NCBI RefSeq assembly: GCF_036013935.1
Contig: NZ_CP107902.1
Span: 1,550,001-1,614,000 of the forward strand
Reading direction: 5' to 3'
Length of the DNA: 64,000 nucleotides
DNA from: Streptomyces sp. NBC_00461
GTDB lineage: Bacteria > Actinomycetota > Actinomycetes > Streptomycetales > Streptomycetaceae
Both the position numbers and the translations under genes were made by a program. Below the pieces are notes generated by a model, which saw nothing but the letters and a program-made list of their open reading frames with translations, was not told the DNA's origin and ran no database searches. The stretch's first letter is position 1. Each line of letters begins with the position of its first letter. This document shows positions 16,976 to 24,829 of the stretch, one piece after another.

Positions 16976-16988
16976 GCAAGCGCTTTCC
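16976..16988. promoter_or_regulatory. LacI-family operator box upstream of Gfo/Idh-DUF6807
   Basis: GCAAGCGCTTTCC contains the perfect core AAGCGCTT (16978-16985), the classic centre of LacI/GalR-type operators. It is 64-76 bp upstream of the start at 16912. A 9-mer identical in sequence (GCAAGCGCT) lies before the second Gfo/Idh gene at 23462-23470. Confidence 0.6.
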
Positions 16989-17092
16989 CCTCCGCTGCAA
17001 CGTAAGCTCCGCCCCCGCGCGAGGTCAACCATCGGAACGCCATGCGGATGATCATGCGGAGGGCCGTCACCGGGGCCGTTTCGCCAAACCCC

Positions 17093-17125
17093 GCCCCCGG
17101 GGCCGTCAACCGGGGGCGCTACGCT
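17093..17125 (+). promoter_or_regulatory. Hairpin and -10 candidate ahead of uppP
   Basis: GCCCCCGG/CCGGGGGC (17093-17100 and 17110-17117) forms an 8-bp stem. TACGCT directly follows at 17120-17125 and could be the -10 of a transcript with a leader of about 70 nt before ATG 17202. The remaining 16913-17092 shows only the LacI-type box. Confidence 0.35.
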
Positions 17126-17201
17126 GCCCCGTGATCACCCTGCCCGCAGGCGCGGTGCGCACGGCGCCCTTCCACGATCAGCACTTGGACTCCGTAACTT
17201 C

Positions 17202-18077
17202 ATGTCTTGGTTTGAATCCCTCGTCCTCGGACTCGTCCAGGGGCTGACCGAGTTCCTTCCCGTCTCCTCCAGCGCGCACCTGCGGCTGACCGCGGCCTTC
17301 TCGGGCTGGAAGGACCCGGGCGCGGCCTTTACGGCGATCACGCAGATCGGCACCGAGGCCGCCGTGCTGATCTACTTCCGCAAGGACATCGGGCGGATCA
17401 TCTCGGCGTGGGCGCGCTCGCTGGCGGACAAGGAGATGCGCCGGGACCACAATGCGCAGATGGGCTGGCTGGTGATCGTCGGCTCGATCCCGATCGGCGT
17501 GCTCGGGCTGCTGTTCAAGGACCAGATCGAGGGGCCGTTCCGCGATCTGCGGATCACCGCGACGATGCTGATCGTCGTCGGTGTGGTCATCGGCATCGCC
17601 GACCGGCTGGCGGCGCGCGACGAGACGGGCGGCCGGCACCGGGCGCCCAAGCAGCGCAAGACACTTGAGAACCTGGGCGTGAAGGACGGTCTGATCTTCG
17701 GTCTGTGCCAGTCGGCCGCGCTCGTCCCCGGCGTCTCCCGCTCCGGCGCCACCATCAGCGGCGGCCTGTTCATGGGCTACAAGCGCGAGGCGGCGGCCCG
17801 TTACTCCTTCCTCCTCGCCGTTCCCGCGGTCCTGGCCTCGGGTCTGTTCGAGCTCAAGGACGCGATGGAGAGCGACCATGTCTCCTGGGGTCCGACGATG
17901 TTCGCGACGTTGATCGCCTTCGCCTCCGGGTACGCCGTCATCGCATGGTTCATGAAATTCATCTCGACCAAGAGCTTCATGCCGTTCGTCTGGTACCGCA
18001 TCGCGCTCGGCATCGTCATCATCGTCCTGGTCGCGACGGGCGCGCTGAGCCCGCACGCGGCGGAGTCGGCGGGCTGA
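17202..18077 (+). CDS. uppP: Undecaprenyl-diphosphatase
   Basis: The 291-residue polytopic membrane enzyme starts MSWFESLVLGLVQGLTEFLPVS, the BacA/UppP signature, followed by SSSAHLRL. The second conserved block is SAALVPGVSRSGATISGGL, with the active-site Arg-Ser. It dephosphorylates undecaprenyl diphosphate on the outer membrane face to recycle the lipid carrier for peptidoglycan and teichoic acid; overexpression in other bacteria gives bacitracin tolerance. Six to eight TM segments are visible. There is no ribosome site close to ATG 17202, but the N-terminus matches the family exactly. The gene is single. Confidence 0.95.
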   Translation: MSWFESLVLGLVQGLTEFLPVSSSAHLRLTAAFSGWKDPGAAFTAITQIGTEAAVLIYFRKDIGRIISAWARSLADKEMRRDHNAQMGWLVIVGSIPIGVLGLLFKDQIEGPFRDLRITATMLIVVGVVIGIADRLAARDETGGRHRAPKQRKTLENLGVKDGLIFGLCQSAALVPGVSRSGATISGGLFMGYKREAAARYSFLLAVPAVLASGLFELKDAMESDHVSWGPTMFATLIAFASGYAVIAWFMKFISTKSFMPFVWYRIALGIVIIVLVATGALSPHAAESAG

Positions 18078-18287
18078 CCCACCGCCACCGGCCCGCCCTC
18101 CGGGACGACCTGACAGCGCACACCGCTGGGCGCGACCTGGTCACGGCGACGGGGCGATCCTGGACCGATCCCAATCCCGATCCCGGCCCGAACAGCGGCT
18201 GTGGGCACGTGTATTGCCACGAAAATCCGTGACCAATCACATAGGTCCTGGGTAGCCGTCCGGTAGCGCAGTGTCAGTGCCTGCCCC

Positions 18288-18293
18288 TAGGCT
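18288..18293 (+). promoter_or_regulatory. -10 element (TAGGCT) of the small ORF at 18301
   Basis: TAGGCT lies 7 nt before ATG 18301 with no ribosome site, which fits a leaderless transcript. Confidence 0.5.
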
Positions 18294-18300
18294 TGTGCGC

Positions 18301-18480
18301 ATGTCCCCGGATTCCTTATCGCCTGGTTCCGTGCGCTCTGCCGCCGAGATCAACGAGCAGATCCGTGCACTGTGGATGCGCGCGGGCGGTTCCCTGTCGG
18401 CCCAGGAGCGCGCGGAGTACGAGCTGCTGGTGGTCGAGTGGGCGGCCGCGATCCGGAGCGACGTCATTGAGGCGGCCTGA
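18301..18480 (+). CDS. Small helical protein of unknown function (59 residues)
   Basis: The ORF encodes a short charged helical protein with a SAAEINEQIRALWMRAGG core and an ELLVVEWAAAIRSD segment. It has no signal peptide or TM helix, so it is cytoplasmic. Third-position GC is high throughout. I recognise the pattern as a small conserved streptomycete protein without assigned role. The start is chosen from the TAGGCT box; an in-frame GTG ten codons upstream (18271) is the alternative. It lies between uppP and the convergent alpha/beta hydrolase gene. Confidence 0.75.
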   Translation: MSPDSLSPGSVRSAAEINEQIRALWMRAGGSLSAQERAEYELLVVEWAAAIRSDVIEAA

Positions 18481-18611
18481 CGGCGGCTTGAAGACGGCTT
18501 GAAGACGAGGGTCCTGAGACGCTCGGCGTGGAGCGCCTCGCATGCGCCCCGCACATGAAGGAGCCCACGCCCTCAGCCCCAGACCCCCATCAGGTGTCAG
18601 GCACCAGGCCA

Positions 18612-19535
18612 TCAGCCAATACCCTCCATGAACGCCACCATCCGCCGATTGACCTCGTCCGCATGGTCGATCTGCGGTCCGTGGCCCGTGTTCGAGATGA
18701 TTTCGGCCCTGGCGCCGGGCACGAGGCGCGGTACGCGCTCCACCTGGCGCCGCGGGTGCACCAGAAGGCTTCGTTTGCCGAGGATCAGGTGGAGCGGGGT
18801 GCGGACGGTGGAGAGTTCGGCGTCGGAGAGCGGGAGCGGGGCCGGGCGTCGTATGCGGTAGGCGCGCACGCCCAGGCGGATCATCATCCGCAACTCCGGC
18901 ACGATCAGGACCGGTTGTTCCAGCAGGCGGGCAAGTCGGGGACGCAGGGCCTTCGGGGCGGACGTCGCGAACAGGCTGACGAAGATCCAGACGAAGAAGC
19001 GCAGACCGACCTTCTCCAGGCCGCCGGGGTCGAGCAGAGTGACCGAGGCGAGCCGTTCGGGCCTGCGGTGGGCCTGGTTCAGGGCGAGCCAGCCGCCGTA
19101 CGAGGAACCGACGAGGTGGACGCGGTCGAGACCGAGGCCGGCGAGGGTCTCGTCGAGCCACTGCGCGGCAAGTTCCGGCTGGTGAATGGCCTCGCGCTGC
19201 ACGCTGCGGCCCGGGTCGCCGGGGGTGTCGATCGCGTAGACGGGGCCTTCGGCGCTGAGCGCGGCGGTGTTCGGGTACCACATCGCGGAGCAGCTGCCGG
19301 CGCCGTGCAGCAGGACGACCGGGGTGCGGGACGCGCCCGCCTGGCCGGTGGGGCCGTAGCGGTAGACGTGCGTGGTGCCGAAGCCGGTCTCCACGTCCGT
19401 CTCGGCCACCGCCTGCGCGCCCATGGCGTACAGGGCGTCGCATGCGGCGAAGTAGCGGTCGCGCCGCTCGTCGTCCACGTACCGCCCGACATCGGGACGG
19501 CCACGCTCGCGGTCTCGGGTCGTGGTCTCGGGCAC
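18612..19535 (-). CDS. Alpha/beta-fold hydrolase
   Basis: The 307-residue protein has the alpha/beta-hydrolase layout: VVLLHGAGSCSAMWYPN (HG oxyanion hole), VGSSYGGWLAL with nucleophile Ser in GxSxG, LILGKRSLLVHP for the acid region, and the late His in ISNTGHGPQIDH. It should hydrolyse an ester, lactone or similar small molecule; the substrate is not known. The start is GTG 19535, where GGAGG sits 9 nt upstream; earlier in-frame codons lack a ribosome site and would run through the TetR operator. The TetR gene is divergent and probably regulates it. Confidence 0.9.
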   Translation of the reverse strand: MPETTTRDRERGRPDVGRYVDDERRDRYFAACDALYAMGAQAVAETDVETGFGTTHVYRYGPTGQAGASRTPVVLLHGAGSCSAMWYPNTAALSAEGPVYAIDTPGDPGRSVQREAIHQPELAAQWLDETLAGLGLDRVHLVGSSYGGWLALNQAHRRPERLASVTLLDPGGLEKVGLRFFVWIFVSLFATSAPKALRPRLARLLEQPVLIVPELRMMIRLGVRAYRIRRPAPLPLSDAELSTVRTPLHLILGKRSLLVHPRRQVERVPRLVPGARAEIISNTGHGPQIDHADEVNRRMVAFMEGIG

Positions 19536-19578
19536 GGATGGCCACCTCCAGAAGCGATCACCTGTTCGTGATACGACC

Positions 19579-19605
19579 GTACCACTTATTTGGTACGGAT
19601 GTACC
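19579..19605. promoter_or_regulatory. Overlapping inverted repeats, candidate TetR operator
   Basis: GTACCA-N6-TGGTAC (19579-19596) is perfect and is followed by GGTAC-N4-GTACC (19592-19605), sharing one arm. It lies midway between the divergent hydrolase (19535) and TetR (19671) starts, so one dimer or two could close both promoters. Confidence 0.65.
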
Positions 19606-19670
19606 ATGACAGCCGACGGACGCGGCCCGGCTGCGGGGCGCTCAGTTGGACCGAGGGCGAGGCAGGGACC

Positions 19671-20282
19671 ATGCCGAAGCGTGTGGATCACGCACAACGA
19701 CGGACCGAGATCGCGGAGGCCCTCATCCGGGTCGCCGGGCGGCGCGGGCTTGCCGCCGCGGGTATGCGCGACGTGGCGGCCGAGGCGGATGTGTCGCTAC
19801 GGCTGGTGCAGTACTACTTCGAGACCAAGGAGAAGCTGCTGTTCTTCGGTCTGCAGCTGCTGGCGGAGAGGTTCGCGGAGCGGGTCGCCGCCCGGGTGGC
19901 GGCGGCGGGGGACGGCCCGGGCCCGCGCGCGGTAGCGGAGGCGCTGCTGATGGCGGCGTTGCCTGCCGACGAGGAGAGCCGCACCTTCCATTTCCTCTAC
20001 ACCTCGTACACCGTGCTGGCCGTGACGGACGAGGCGCTCGCCGCCCAGCCCTTCATCAGAAACGCCGACGGCGCCGAGCAGGCCCTCACCTCACTGCTGC
20101 GGCAGGCCGGCGAAGCGGGGCTCCTGTACCCCGGTGCGGACGCGCAGCTGGAGGCGGTCAGCCTGCTCGCCATGTCCGCGGGGCTCGGCACGAGCGTCCT
20201 CGTCGGCCAGCGCAGCCCGGAGGCGGCCGTCGAGGTGCTGCACCACCATCTGGACCGGATCTTCCAGGGTGCGGCCGGCTGA
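19671..20282 (+). CDS. TetR-family transcriptional regulator
   Basis: The 203-residue protein has the TetR helix-turn-helix at residues about 25-60 (GLAAAGMRDVAAEADVSLRLVQYYFETKEKL) and a helical ligand-binding domain ending HHHLDRIFQG. The start is ATG 19671 with GAGG about 7 nt upstream; an earlier in-frame ATG would overlap the operator. By position it controls itself and the divergent alpha/beta hydrolase, probably sensing that enzyme's substrate or product. No ligand can be inferred. Confidence 0.92.
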   Translation: MPKRVDHAQRRTEIAEALIRVAGRRGLAAAGMRDVAAEADVSLRLVQYYFETKEKLLFFGLQLLAERFAERVAARVAAAGDGPGPRAVAEALLMAALPADEESRTFHFLYTSYTVLAVTDEALAAQPFIRNADGAEQALTSLLRQAGEAGLLYPGADAQLEAVSLLAMSAGLGTSVLVGQRSPEAAVEVLHHHLDRIFQGAAG

Positions 20283-20395
20283 GCACCCGCCACCGTTCGC
20301 GACGCAGCCGTTCATGACTCGGCCGTTCCCGACTCAGCCTCGGCGTCCGTGCGCCGTGGGCTTCGAACGGCGGGCGCGGGCAGGGAAGTTGGAGG

Positions 20396-20439
20396 GAAGT
20401 TGGGTTGAGGCGAGGTCGGGCCGTGCGAAGTTGGGTTGA
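20396..20439 (+). repeat. Short direct repeat in the gap before the SnoaL-like gene
   Basis: GAAGTTGGGTTGA occurs at 20396-20408 and 20427-20439, 31 bp apart, with a partial third copy (GAAGTTGG) at about 20385. It is in the 188-bp gap between the TetR and SnoaL-like genes and may be a regulator site (31 bp is about three helical turns). Confidence 0.35.
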
Positions 20440-20470
20440 TGCCGCGCAGCCCCTTGGCCCGGCACTCCCC

Positions 20471-20974
20471 ATGCCCAACACTGATCCAATGACGCAGCGC
20501 GTGGAGCTTGCGACCGTGATGGACCGGCTGGCCGTCGACGAGGTGATCACCGACTACGCGGCGGCCGTGGACGACGGCGACTGGGAGGCGTACCGGGGTC
20601 TGTTCACGCCCGGAGGGCGGGTGGACTACCGCTCGGCCGGTGGCATCGAGGGAAGCTCCGCCAGGGTCGCCGCCTGGCTCGCCGAGAGCATGCTGCTGTT
20701 CCCGATGCGACAGCATCTGATCGTCAACCGCCGGGTGCGGTTCGGGATCCTGGATCAGGACGCAGGCGACACCGCGCGCGTGCGGGCGGACTACATCAAT
20801 CCGATGCGGTTCGCGACGGACGGAGGGGAGTCGGCCGCTCCCGACTTCGTGTGCGGCGGCCGCTACGCCTTCGCGCTGCTGCGGACCCACGACGGCTGGC
20901 GGCTGAGCGAGGTCGTCGTACAGGAGAAGTGGCGCCGCCTCCCCGAGCCGCACGCCGCCTCCGCGGCCGACTGA
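20471..20974 (+). CDS. SnoaL-like (NTF2-fold) protein
   Basis: The 167-residue protein has the conserved start of SnoaL-like domains, VMDRLAVDEVITDYAAAVDDGDWEAY, followed by LFTPGGRVDYRSAGG and the RQHLIVNRRVRF strand. These proteins adopt the NTF2 cone fold and include polyketide cyclases, ring-cleaving enzymes and steroid isomerases, so function cannot be fixed. ATG 20471 is used; ATG 20489 (MTQRVEL) is equally possible, as neither has a ribosome site. It is followed after 70 bp by the apolipoprotein N-acyltransferase gene. Confidence 0.83.
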   Translation: MPNTDPMTQRVELATVMDRLAVDEVITDYAAAVDDGDWEAYRGLFTPGGRVDYRSAGGIEGSSARVAAWLAESMLLFPMRQHLIVNRRVRFGILDQDAGDTARVRADYINPMRFATDGGESAAPDFVCGGRYAFALLRTHDGWRLSEVVVQEKWRRLPEPHAASAAD

Positions 20975-21044
20975 CCCGGGGCCCTCTGTCCACGGTCATC
21001 GAAAGCACGCACACTGGAGCCACCACTGGGTAGGGAGGTGCCGA

Positions 21045-22619
21045 ATGAAGACCTTCGGTCCGTGGCTCGCCTCCCCGTGGCGGCGCTCGGTCATCTCCGT
21101 ACTGGCGGGCGCCCTGCCCGTGTTCGCGTTCCCCGCCCCGTCGCTGTGGTGGTTCGCCTATGTCGCCCTGATCCCCTGGATCGTGCTGGTCCGCTCCGCG
21201 CCGACCGGGAAACGGGCGGCCTACGACGGCTGGTGCGGCGGGTTCGGCTACCTGGTGGCCGTGCACCACTGGCTGCTGCCGAGCCTCCATGTGTTCATCT
21301 TCCTCATCGCCGCGCTGCTGGGCGCGCTGTGGGCCCCGTGGGGCTGGCTCGTGCGGCGCCTCCTGAGCGGGGTGCCCGGGCCTGGGCGGGTCATCGCCGC
21401 CCTCGTCGTGCTGCCGTCGGCATGGCTGGCGGTCGAGCTCGTCCGCTCCTGGCAGGGGCTGGGCGGCCCCTGGGGCATTCTCGGCTCCAGTCAGTGGCAG
21501 GTGCAGCCCGCGCTGCGGCTCGCGTCGGTCGGCGGGGTGTGGCTTCTCAGCTTCCTGGTCGTGGCCGTCAACGTGTCCTTCGCCGTGCTGGTGTCCGTCC
21601 GCGAGTCGCGGGTTCCGGCAGTGGCGGGCCTCGTCGCGACCGCCGCCGCCACCTCGGCGGCCTGGGTGTGGTCCCCGCGCCCCGATGTCGACGGCCGGGT
21701 GCGGATCGCCGTCGTACAGCCCGGCGTCGTCGACGGCACGGACAGCGCCGACCAGCGCTTCGACCGCGAGGAGCGGCTCACCCGGCAACTCGCCGGACAG
21801 AACGTCGACCTGGTCGTCTGGGGCGAGAGCAGCGTCGGTTTCGACCTCGGCGACCGGCCCGACCTCGCGAAGCGGATCGCGGCGCTCTCACGCGGTACGG
21901 GAGCCGACATCCTGGTCAACGTGGACGCCCGGCGCTCGGACAGGCCCGGCATCTACAAGAGTTCGGTGCTCGTCGGCCCGGACGGCCTGACCGGCGACCG
22001 CTACGACAAGATGCGGCTCGTGCCGTTCGGCGAGTACGTGCCCTTCCGCTCGGCGCTCGGCTGGGCGACCTCCGTCGGCAAGGCGGCCGATGAGGACCGC
22101 CGGCGCGGCACGGAGCAGGTCGTGATGAATGTCGGGCACGGGCTGCGCGTCGGCCCGATGGTCTGCTTCGAGTCGGCGTTCCCCGACATGAGCCGCCATC
22201 TCGTGGACGACGGCGCCGACGTGCTCATAGCCCAGTCGTCGACCTCCAGCTTCCAGCACAGCTGGGCCCCTGAGCAGCACGCCTCGCTCGCCGCGCTGCG
22301 CGCTGCCGAGACCGGCCGCCCCATGGTGCACGCGACACTCACGGGGGTCTCGGCCGTGTACGGGGCGAGCGGGCAGCGCCTGGGCTCGTGGCTCGGCACG
22401 GGCTCCAGCAGCGCGGAGGTGTTCGACATTCCGCTGGCGCACGGCACCACCGCGTACGTCCGCTACGGCGACTGGCCGGTGCACGGGGCCCTCCTGATCC
22501 TCGCCGTGTGGTGCGCGAGCGAAGGCGTACGAGCCGTCCGGCTCAGGCGGCCCGGTCCTGAACCGCACGTACCACCCGCTCGCACAGTTCGTGAGTCGCC
22601 AGTGCGTCCCGGGCACTGA
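21045..22619 (+). CDS. lnt: Apolipoprotein N-acyltransferase
   Basis: The 524-residue protein has six N-terminal TM helices (residues about 15-205) and an external nitrilase domain with the complete triad: Glu261 in VVWGESSVGF, Lys322 in DKMRLVPFGEY and Cys374 in MVCFESAF. It transfers the third acyl chain to the N-terminal cysteine of lipoproteins. Streptomycetes have two Lnt paralogues; which one this is needs a tree. GGGAGG lies 8 nt before ATG 21045. The C-terminal 25 codons overlap the convergent Gfo/Idh gene by 77 bp. No ppm-type mannosyltransferase is adjacent. Confidence 0.94.
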   Translation: MKTFGPWLASPWRRSVISVLAGALPVFAFPAPSLWWFAYVALIPWIVLVRSAPTGKRAAYDGWCGGFGYLVAVHHWLLPSLHVFIFLIAALLGALWAPWGWLVRRLLSGVPGPGRVIAALVVLPSAWLAVELVRSWQGLGGPWGILGSSQWQVQPALRLASVGGVWLLSFLVVAVNVSFAVLVSVRESRVPAVAGLVATAAATSAAWVWSPRPDVDGRVRIAVVQPGVVDGTDSADQRFDREERLTRQLAGQNVDLVVWGESSVGFDLGDRPDLAKRIAALSRGTGADILVNVDARRSDRPGIYKSSVLVGPDGLTGDRYDKMRLVPFGEYVPFRSALGWATSVGKAADEDRRRGTEQVVMNVGHGLRVGPMVCFESAFPDMSRHLVDDGADVLIAQSSTSSFQHSWAPEQHASLAALRAAETGRPMVHATLTGVSAVYGASGQRLGSWLGTGSSSAEVFDIPLAHGTTAYVRYGDWPVHGALLILAVWCASEGVRAVRLRRPGPEPHVPPARTVRESPVRPGH

Positions 22620-23448
22620 GCACCTTGCCCGCGCGCACGCCGTCGAGGAAGGCGAACACCGCCTGCTCGATGCCGCGCTGCCGGGCCACGGGCACCCAGT
22701 CACCGCGCCGCCGCACGGTCGGCTGGCCCTTGTGGTCGATCACCTCGGCGAGGTTGACCACCTGACGCTTGGTGTCCTGCCCGGACACCTCCAGGATCTC
22801 CTCCGCCGAACCGCTGAGCCGGTTCATCACGCCCAGCGCGGTGAACCCGTCGCCGGCCAGCTGCAGCACGACGTGGTGCAGGAGCCCGTCCACGACGCGG
22901 GCGCGCACGGTCACGTCGTCGACAGGACCGGGCGCCAGGAAGCGCAGCGTGTCCACGACGTGGATGAAGTCGTCGAGGATCATCGAGCGCGGTTCCTCCG
23001 GCAGCCCGATGCGGTTCTTCTGCATGAGGATCAGCTCGCGCGGGTGCTCGGCGCACTGCGCGTACCCGGGGGCGTGGCGCCGGTTGAAGCCGACGGCAAG
23101 GGAGACCTCGCGCTCCTCGGCGAGCCTCACCAACCGCTCGGAGTCGGCGAGTTCGTAGGCGAGCGGCTTGTCGACGTAGGTCGGCACGCCCGCTTCCAGG
23201 AGGCGGGTCACGATCTCCGGGTGCACGACGGTGGGGGCGTGCACGAAGGCGGCGTCCAGGTCCTGGGCGAGCAGCGCGTCCAGGGTGGTGTGCCGGTGGT
23301 CGGCCGGGAGGTGGAGGCCGTCGCCGACGCGGTCGAGCGTCGCGGGCGTCCGGGTCTGCAGGTGCAGCTCGACGCCGGCCAGAGCACCGACCACCGGAAG
23401 GTAGGCCTTCTGCGCGATGTCGCCGAGTCCGATGCAGCCGACCTTCAC
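22543..23448 (-). CDS. Gfo/Idh/MocA-family oxidoreductase
   Basis: The 301-residue enzyme starts MKVGCIGLGDIAQKAYLPVV, the NAD(P) loop, and has VPTYVDKPLAYEL with the catalytic Lys of the EKP motif (here DKP). It is shorter than the first Gfo/Idh gene and not its close copy. The GTG start at 23448 has AGGAGA 7 nt upstream. The LacI-type 9-mer GCAAGCGCT overlaps the region just before this ribosome site (23462-23470), so a repressor there would block transcription or initiation. The 3' end overlaps lnt tail-to-tail by 77 bp. Substrate is unknown, likely a sugar or sugar acid. Confidence 0.9.
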   Translation of the reverse strand: MKVGCIGLGDIAQKAYLPVVGALAGVELHLQTRTPATLDRVGDGLHLPADHRHTTLDALLAQDLDAAFVHAPTVVHPEIVTRLLEAGVPTYVDKPLAYELADSERLVRLAEEREVSLAVGFNRRHAPGYAQCAEHPRELILMQKNRIGLPEEPRSMILDDFIHVVDTLRFLAPGPVDDVTVRARVVDGLLHHVVLQLAGDGFTALGVMNRLSGSAEEILEVSGQDTKRQVVNLAEVIDHKGQPTVRRRGDWVPVARQRGIEQAVFAFLDGVRAGKVLSARDALATHELCERVVRAVQDRAA

Positions 23449-23458
23449 GGGACGATCT

Positions 23459-23470
23459 CCTAGCGCTTGC
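23459..23470. promoter_or_regulatory. LacI-family operator-like box before the second Gfo/Idh gene
   Basis: On the minus strand this reads GCAAGCGCTAGG, sharing GCAAGCGCT with the box at 16976-16984. It lies 11-22 bp upstream of the GTG at 23448, next to the ribosome site. Confidence 0.5.
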
Positions 23471-23642
23471 CTGCCGGGGTTCTGCCGGAAGCATACGGCT
23501 GCCGCCGCGGCCGCCGGTCGGCGATGGAGCCGAAGCCGCGCGGCGGCAGCGCGGGTGCGGCCTCGGGCAGAAGGGCGATCGCCCTGTCGCGTACGGCCAC
23601 GAGCGCCCGGTTGCCCGTCGTGTTCAGGCGCGCGACCGGCAT
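23460..23642 (-). CDS. Possible 60-residue ORF upstream of Gfo/Idh
   Basis: The frame starts MPVARLNTTGNRALVAVRDR and ends in TAG 11 nt before the Gfo/Idh start. Third positions are strongly G/C, as in coding DNA, but I recognise no family and the Arg/Pro-rich C-terminus is of low complexity. No good ribosome site precedes the ATG. It could be a small gene in the same transcript or a remnant of a longer one. The 249-bp gap otherwise contains only the DinB promoter and the LacI-type box. Confidence 0.35.
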   Translation of the reverse strand: MPVARLNTTGNRALVAVRDRAIALLPEAAPALPPRGFGSIADRRPRRQPYASGRTPAGKR

Positions 23643-23697
23643 GCTCGGCGGCTCAAAACTCGTGGATGGATCTGAGCGGCTGGGAAAGGATGCGGTC

Positions 23698-24213
23698 ATG
23701 ACGACCGAACGGCACGAACCCGCGACCACCGCCGACGAACGCACCATGCTGGACGGCTGGCTCGACTACCACCGGCAGACCCTGGCCTTGAAGTGCGAAG
23801 GCCTGAGCGACGAGCAGCTCAGGACCGCCTCGGCGGAGCCCTCCAACCTGTCGCTCATGGGGCTGGTGAGGCACATGACGGACGTGGAGCGGTCCTGGTA
23901 CCGCAGGGTCCTCGCGGACGAGGACGCGCCGCCGCTCTACTTCAGTTACGAGGACGACCCCGACGGCGAGTTCCGGCTCACCGAGGCGGACACCTGGGAG
24001 CAGACGTACGCCGCCTGGCAGGCCGAGATCGCGCTCGCCCGGAGCAACGCGGACCGCCTCACCCTGGACGACATCTCCAAAGGCAAGCACCGGCGCACCG
24101 GCGAGCGCTTCAACCTTCGCTGGATCCACACCCACATGATCGAGGAGTACGCGCGGCACAACGGCCACGCCGACCTGATCCGCGAGCGCATCGACGGTGC
24201 CACGGGCGACTGA
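23698..24213 (+). CDS. DinB-family (DUF664) four-helix protein
   Basis: The 171-residue protein is a DinB-type four-helix bundle. His residues expected to bind a metal are visible in LMGLVRHMTDVERSWY and IHTHMIEEYARHNGHADLIRE. Family members act as thiol-dependent transferases or hydrolases using mycothiol or bacillithiol, so a mycothiol S-transferase role in this actinobacterium is possible but inferred. ATG 23698 follows GGGAAAGGA with about 7 nt spacing. The gene is divergent from the preceding Gfo/Idh gene and stands alone. Confidence 0.88.
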   Translation: MTTERHEPATTADERTMLDGWLDYHRQTLALKCEGLSDEQLRTASAEPSNLSLMGLVRHMTDVERSWYRRVLADEDAPPLYFSYEDDPDGEFRLTEADTWEQTYAAWQAEIALARSNADRLTLDDISKGKHRRTGERFNLRWIHTHMIEEYARHNGHADLIRERIDGATGD

Positions 24214-24324
24214 CGTCACCCGGCCCGGATGCGCGGCCCCCGTTCGGGGCGGGAGATCACCCGTGCGGGGCATCCTCCCCCCGTACGCTGTCCGCCGGGC
24301 CACCAAACCCGACATTGTTGCCGG

Positions 24325-24798
24325 GTGCATCGAACGACGACCACCGCAACGCTCCTGGTCACTGTGGCTGTCTCGGCCCTCACCGGCTGTGTGTCGGTCC
24401 AGCGCCCACCCGCGCCCGGCCCGCCGACGACGCCGTCCCTGCCGTCTGCGCCGCACCCGGCCGACGCGGCGGAGCCACAGATCGTGCAGGCGCCGGCCCG
24501 TGAGGCACTGGAGATGATCGGCCCGTCCCGCCGGGCGGAGCCGAAGGCACCCGAGCGGCACGTCCCGTCAGCCACGGCGCCGGCCCAACGGCCGCCGGCA
24601 CCTCACCCGCCTCGGCACTCCCGTCCCCGGACGGCGCATCCGGAGTCCGGGCACCAGCGGCAGCCGCGCGTCGAGATCCCGGACGCAAGCGGGTCGGTCA
24701 CCAAGGGCACGGACGTGTGCGCCCTCGGCAGGCAGTACGGGGGCTGGCGGGCGGGCAGTCCGGAGGCGGTCATCTGCGAGCAGACGTACGGGAGTTGA
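24325..24798 (+). CDS. Small Pro-rich lipoprotein
   Basis: The GTG start gives a signal TTTTATLLVTVAVSALTGC with a proper lipobox (LTGC), so the protein is lipid-anchored. The 100 residues after it are Pro/Ala/Arg-rich and probably disordered. The end contains TDVCALGRQYGGWRAGSPE and a final Cys (ICEQTYGS), a compact motif likely forming a disulfide, shared with other streptomycete envelope proteins. No enzymatic domain is visible. It lies 111 bp after the DinB gene and is followed by a convergent gene. Function is unknown. Confidence 0.75.
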   Translation: MHRTTTTATLLVTVAVSALTGCVSVQRPPAPGPPTTPSLPSAPHPADAAEPQIVQAPAREALEMIGPSRRAEPKAPERHVPSATAPAQRPPAPHPPRHSRPRTAHPESGHQRQPRVEIPDASGSVTKGTDVCALGRQYGGWRAGSPEAVICEQTYGS

Positions 24799-24829
24799 GG
24801 CGGCCGCGACGGGTCCGCGAAGCGTCCGG

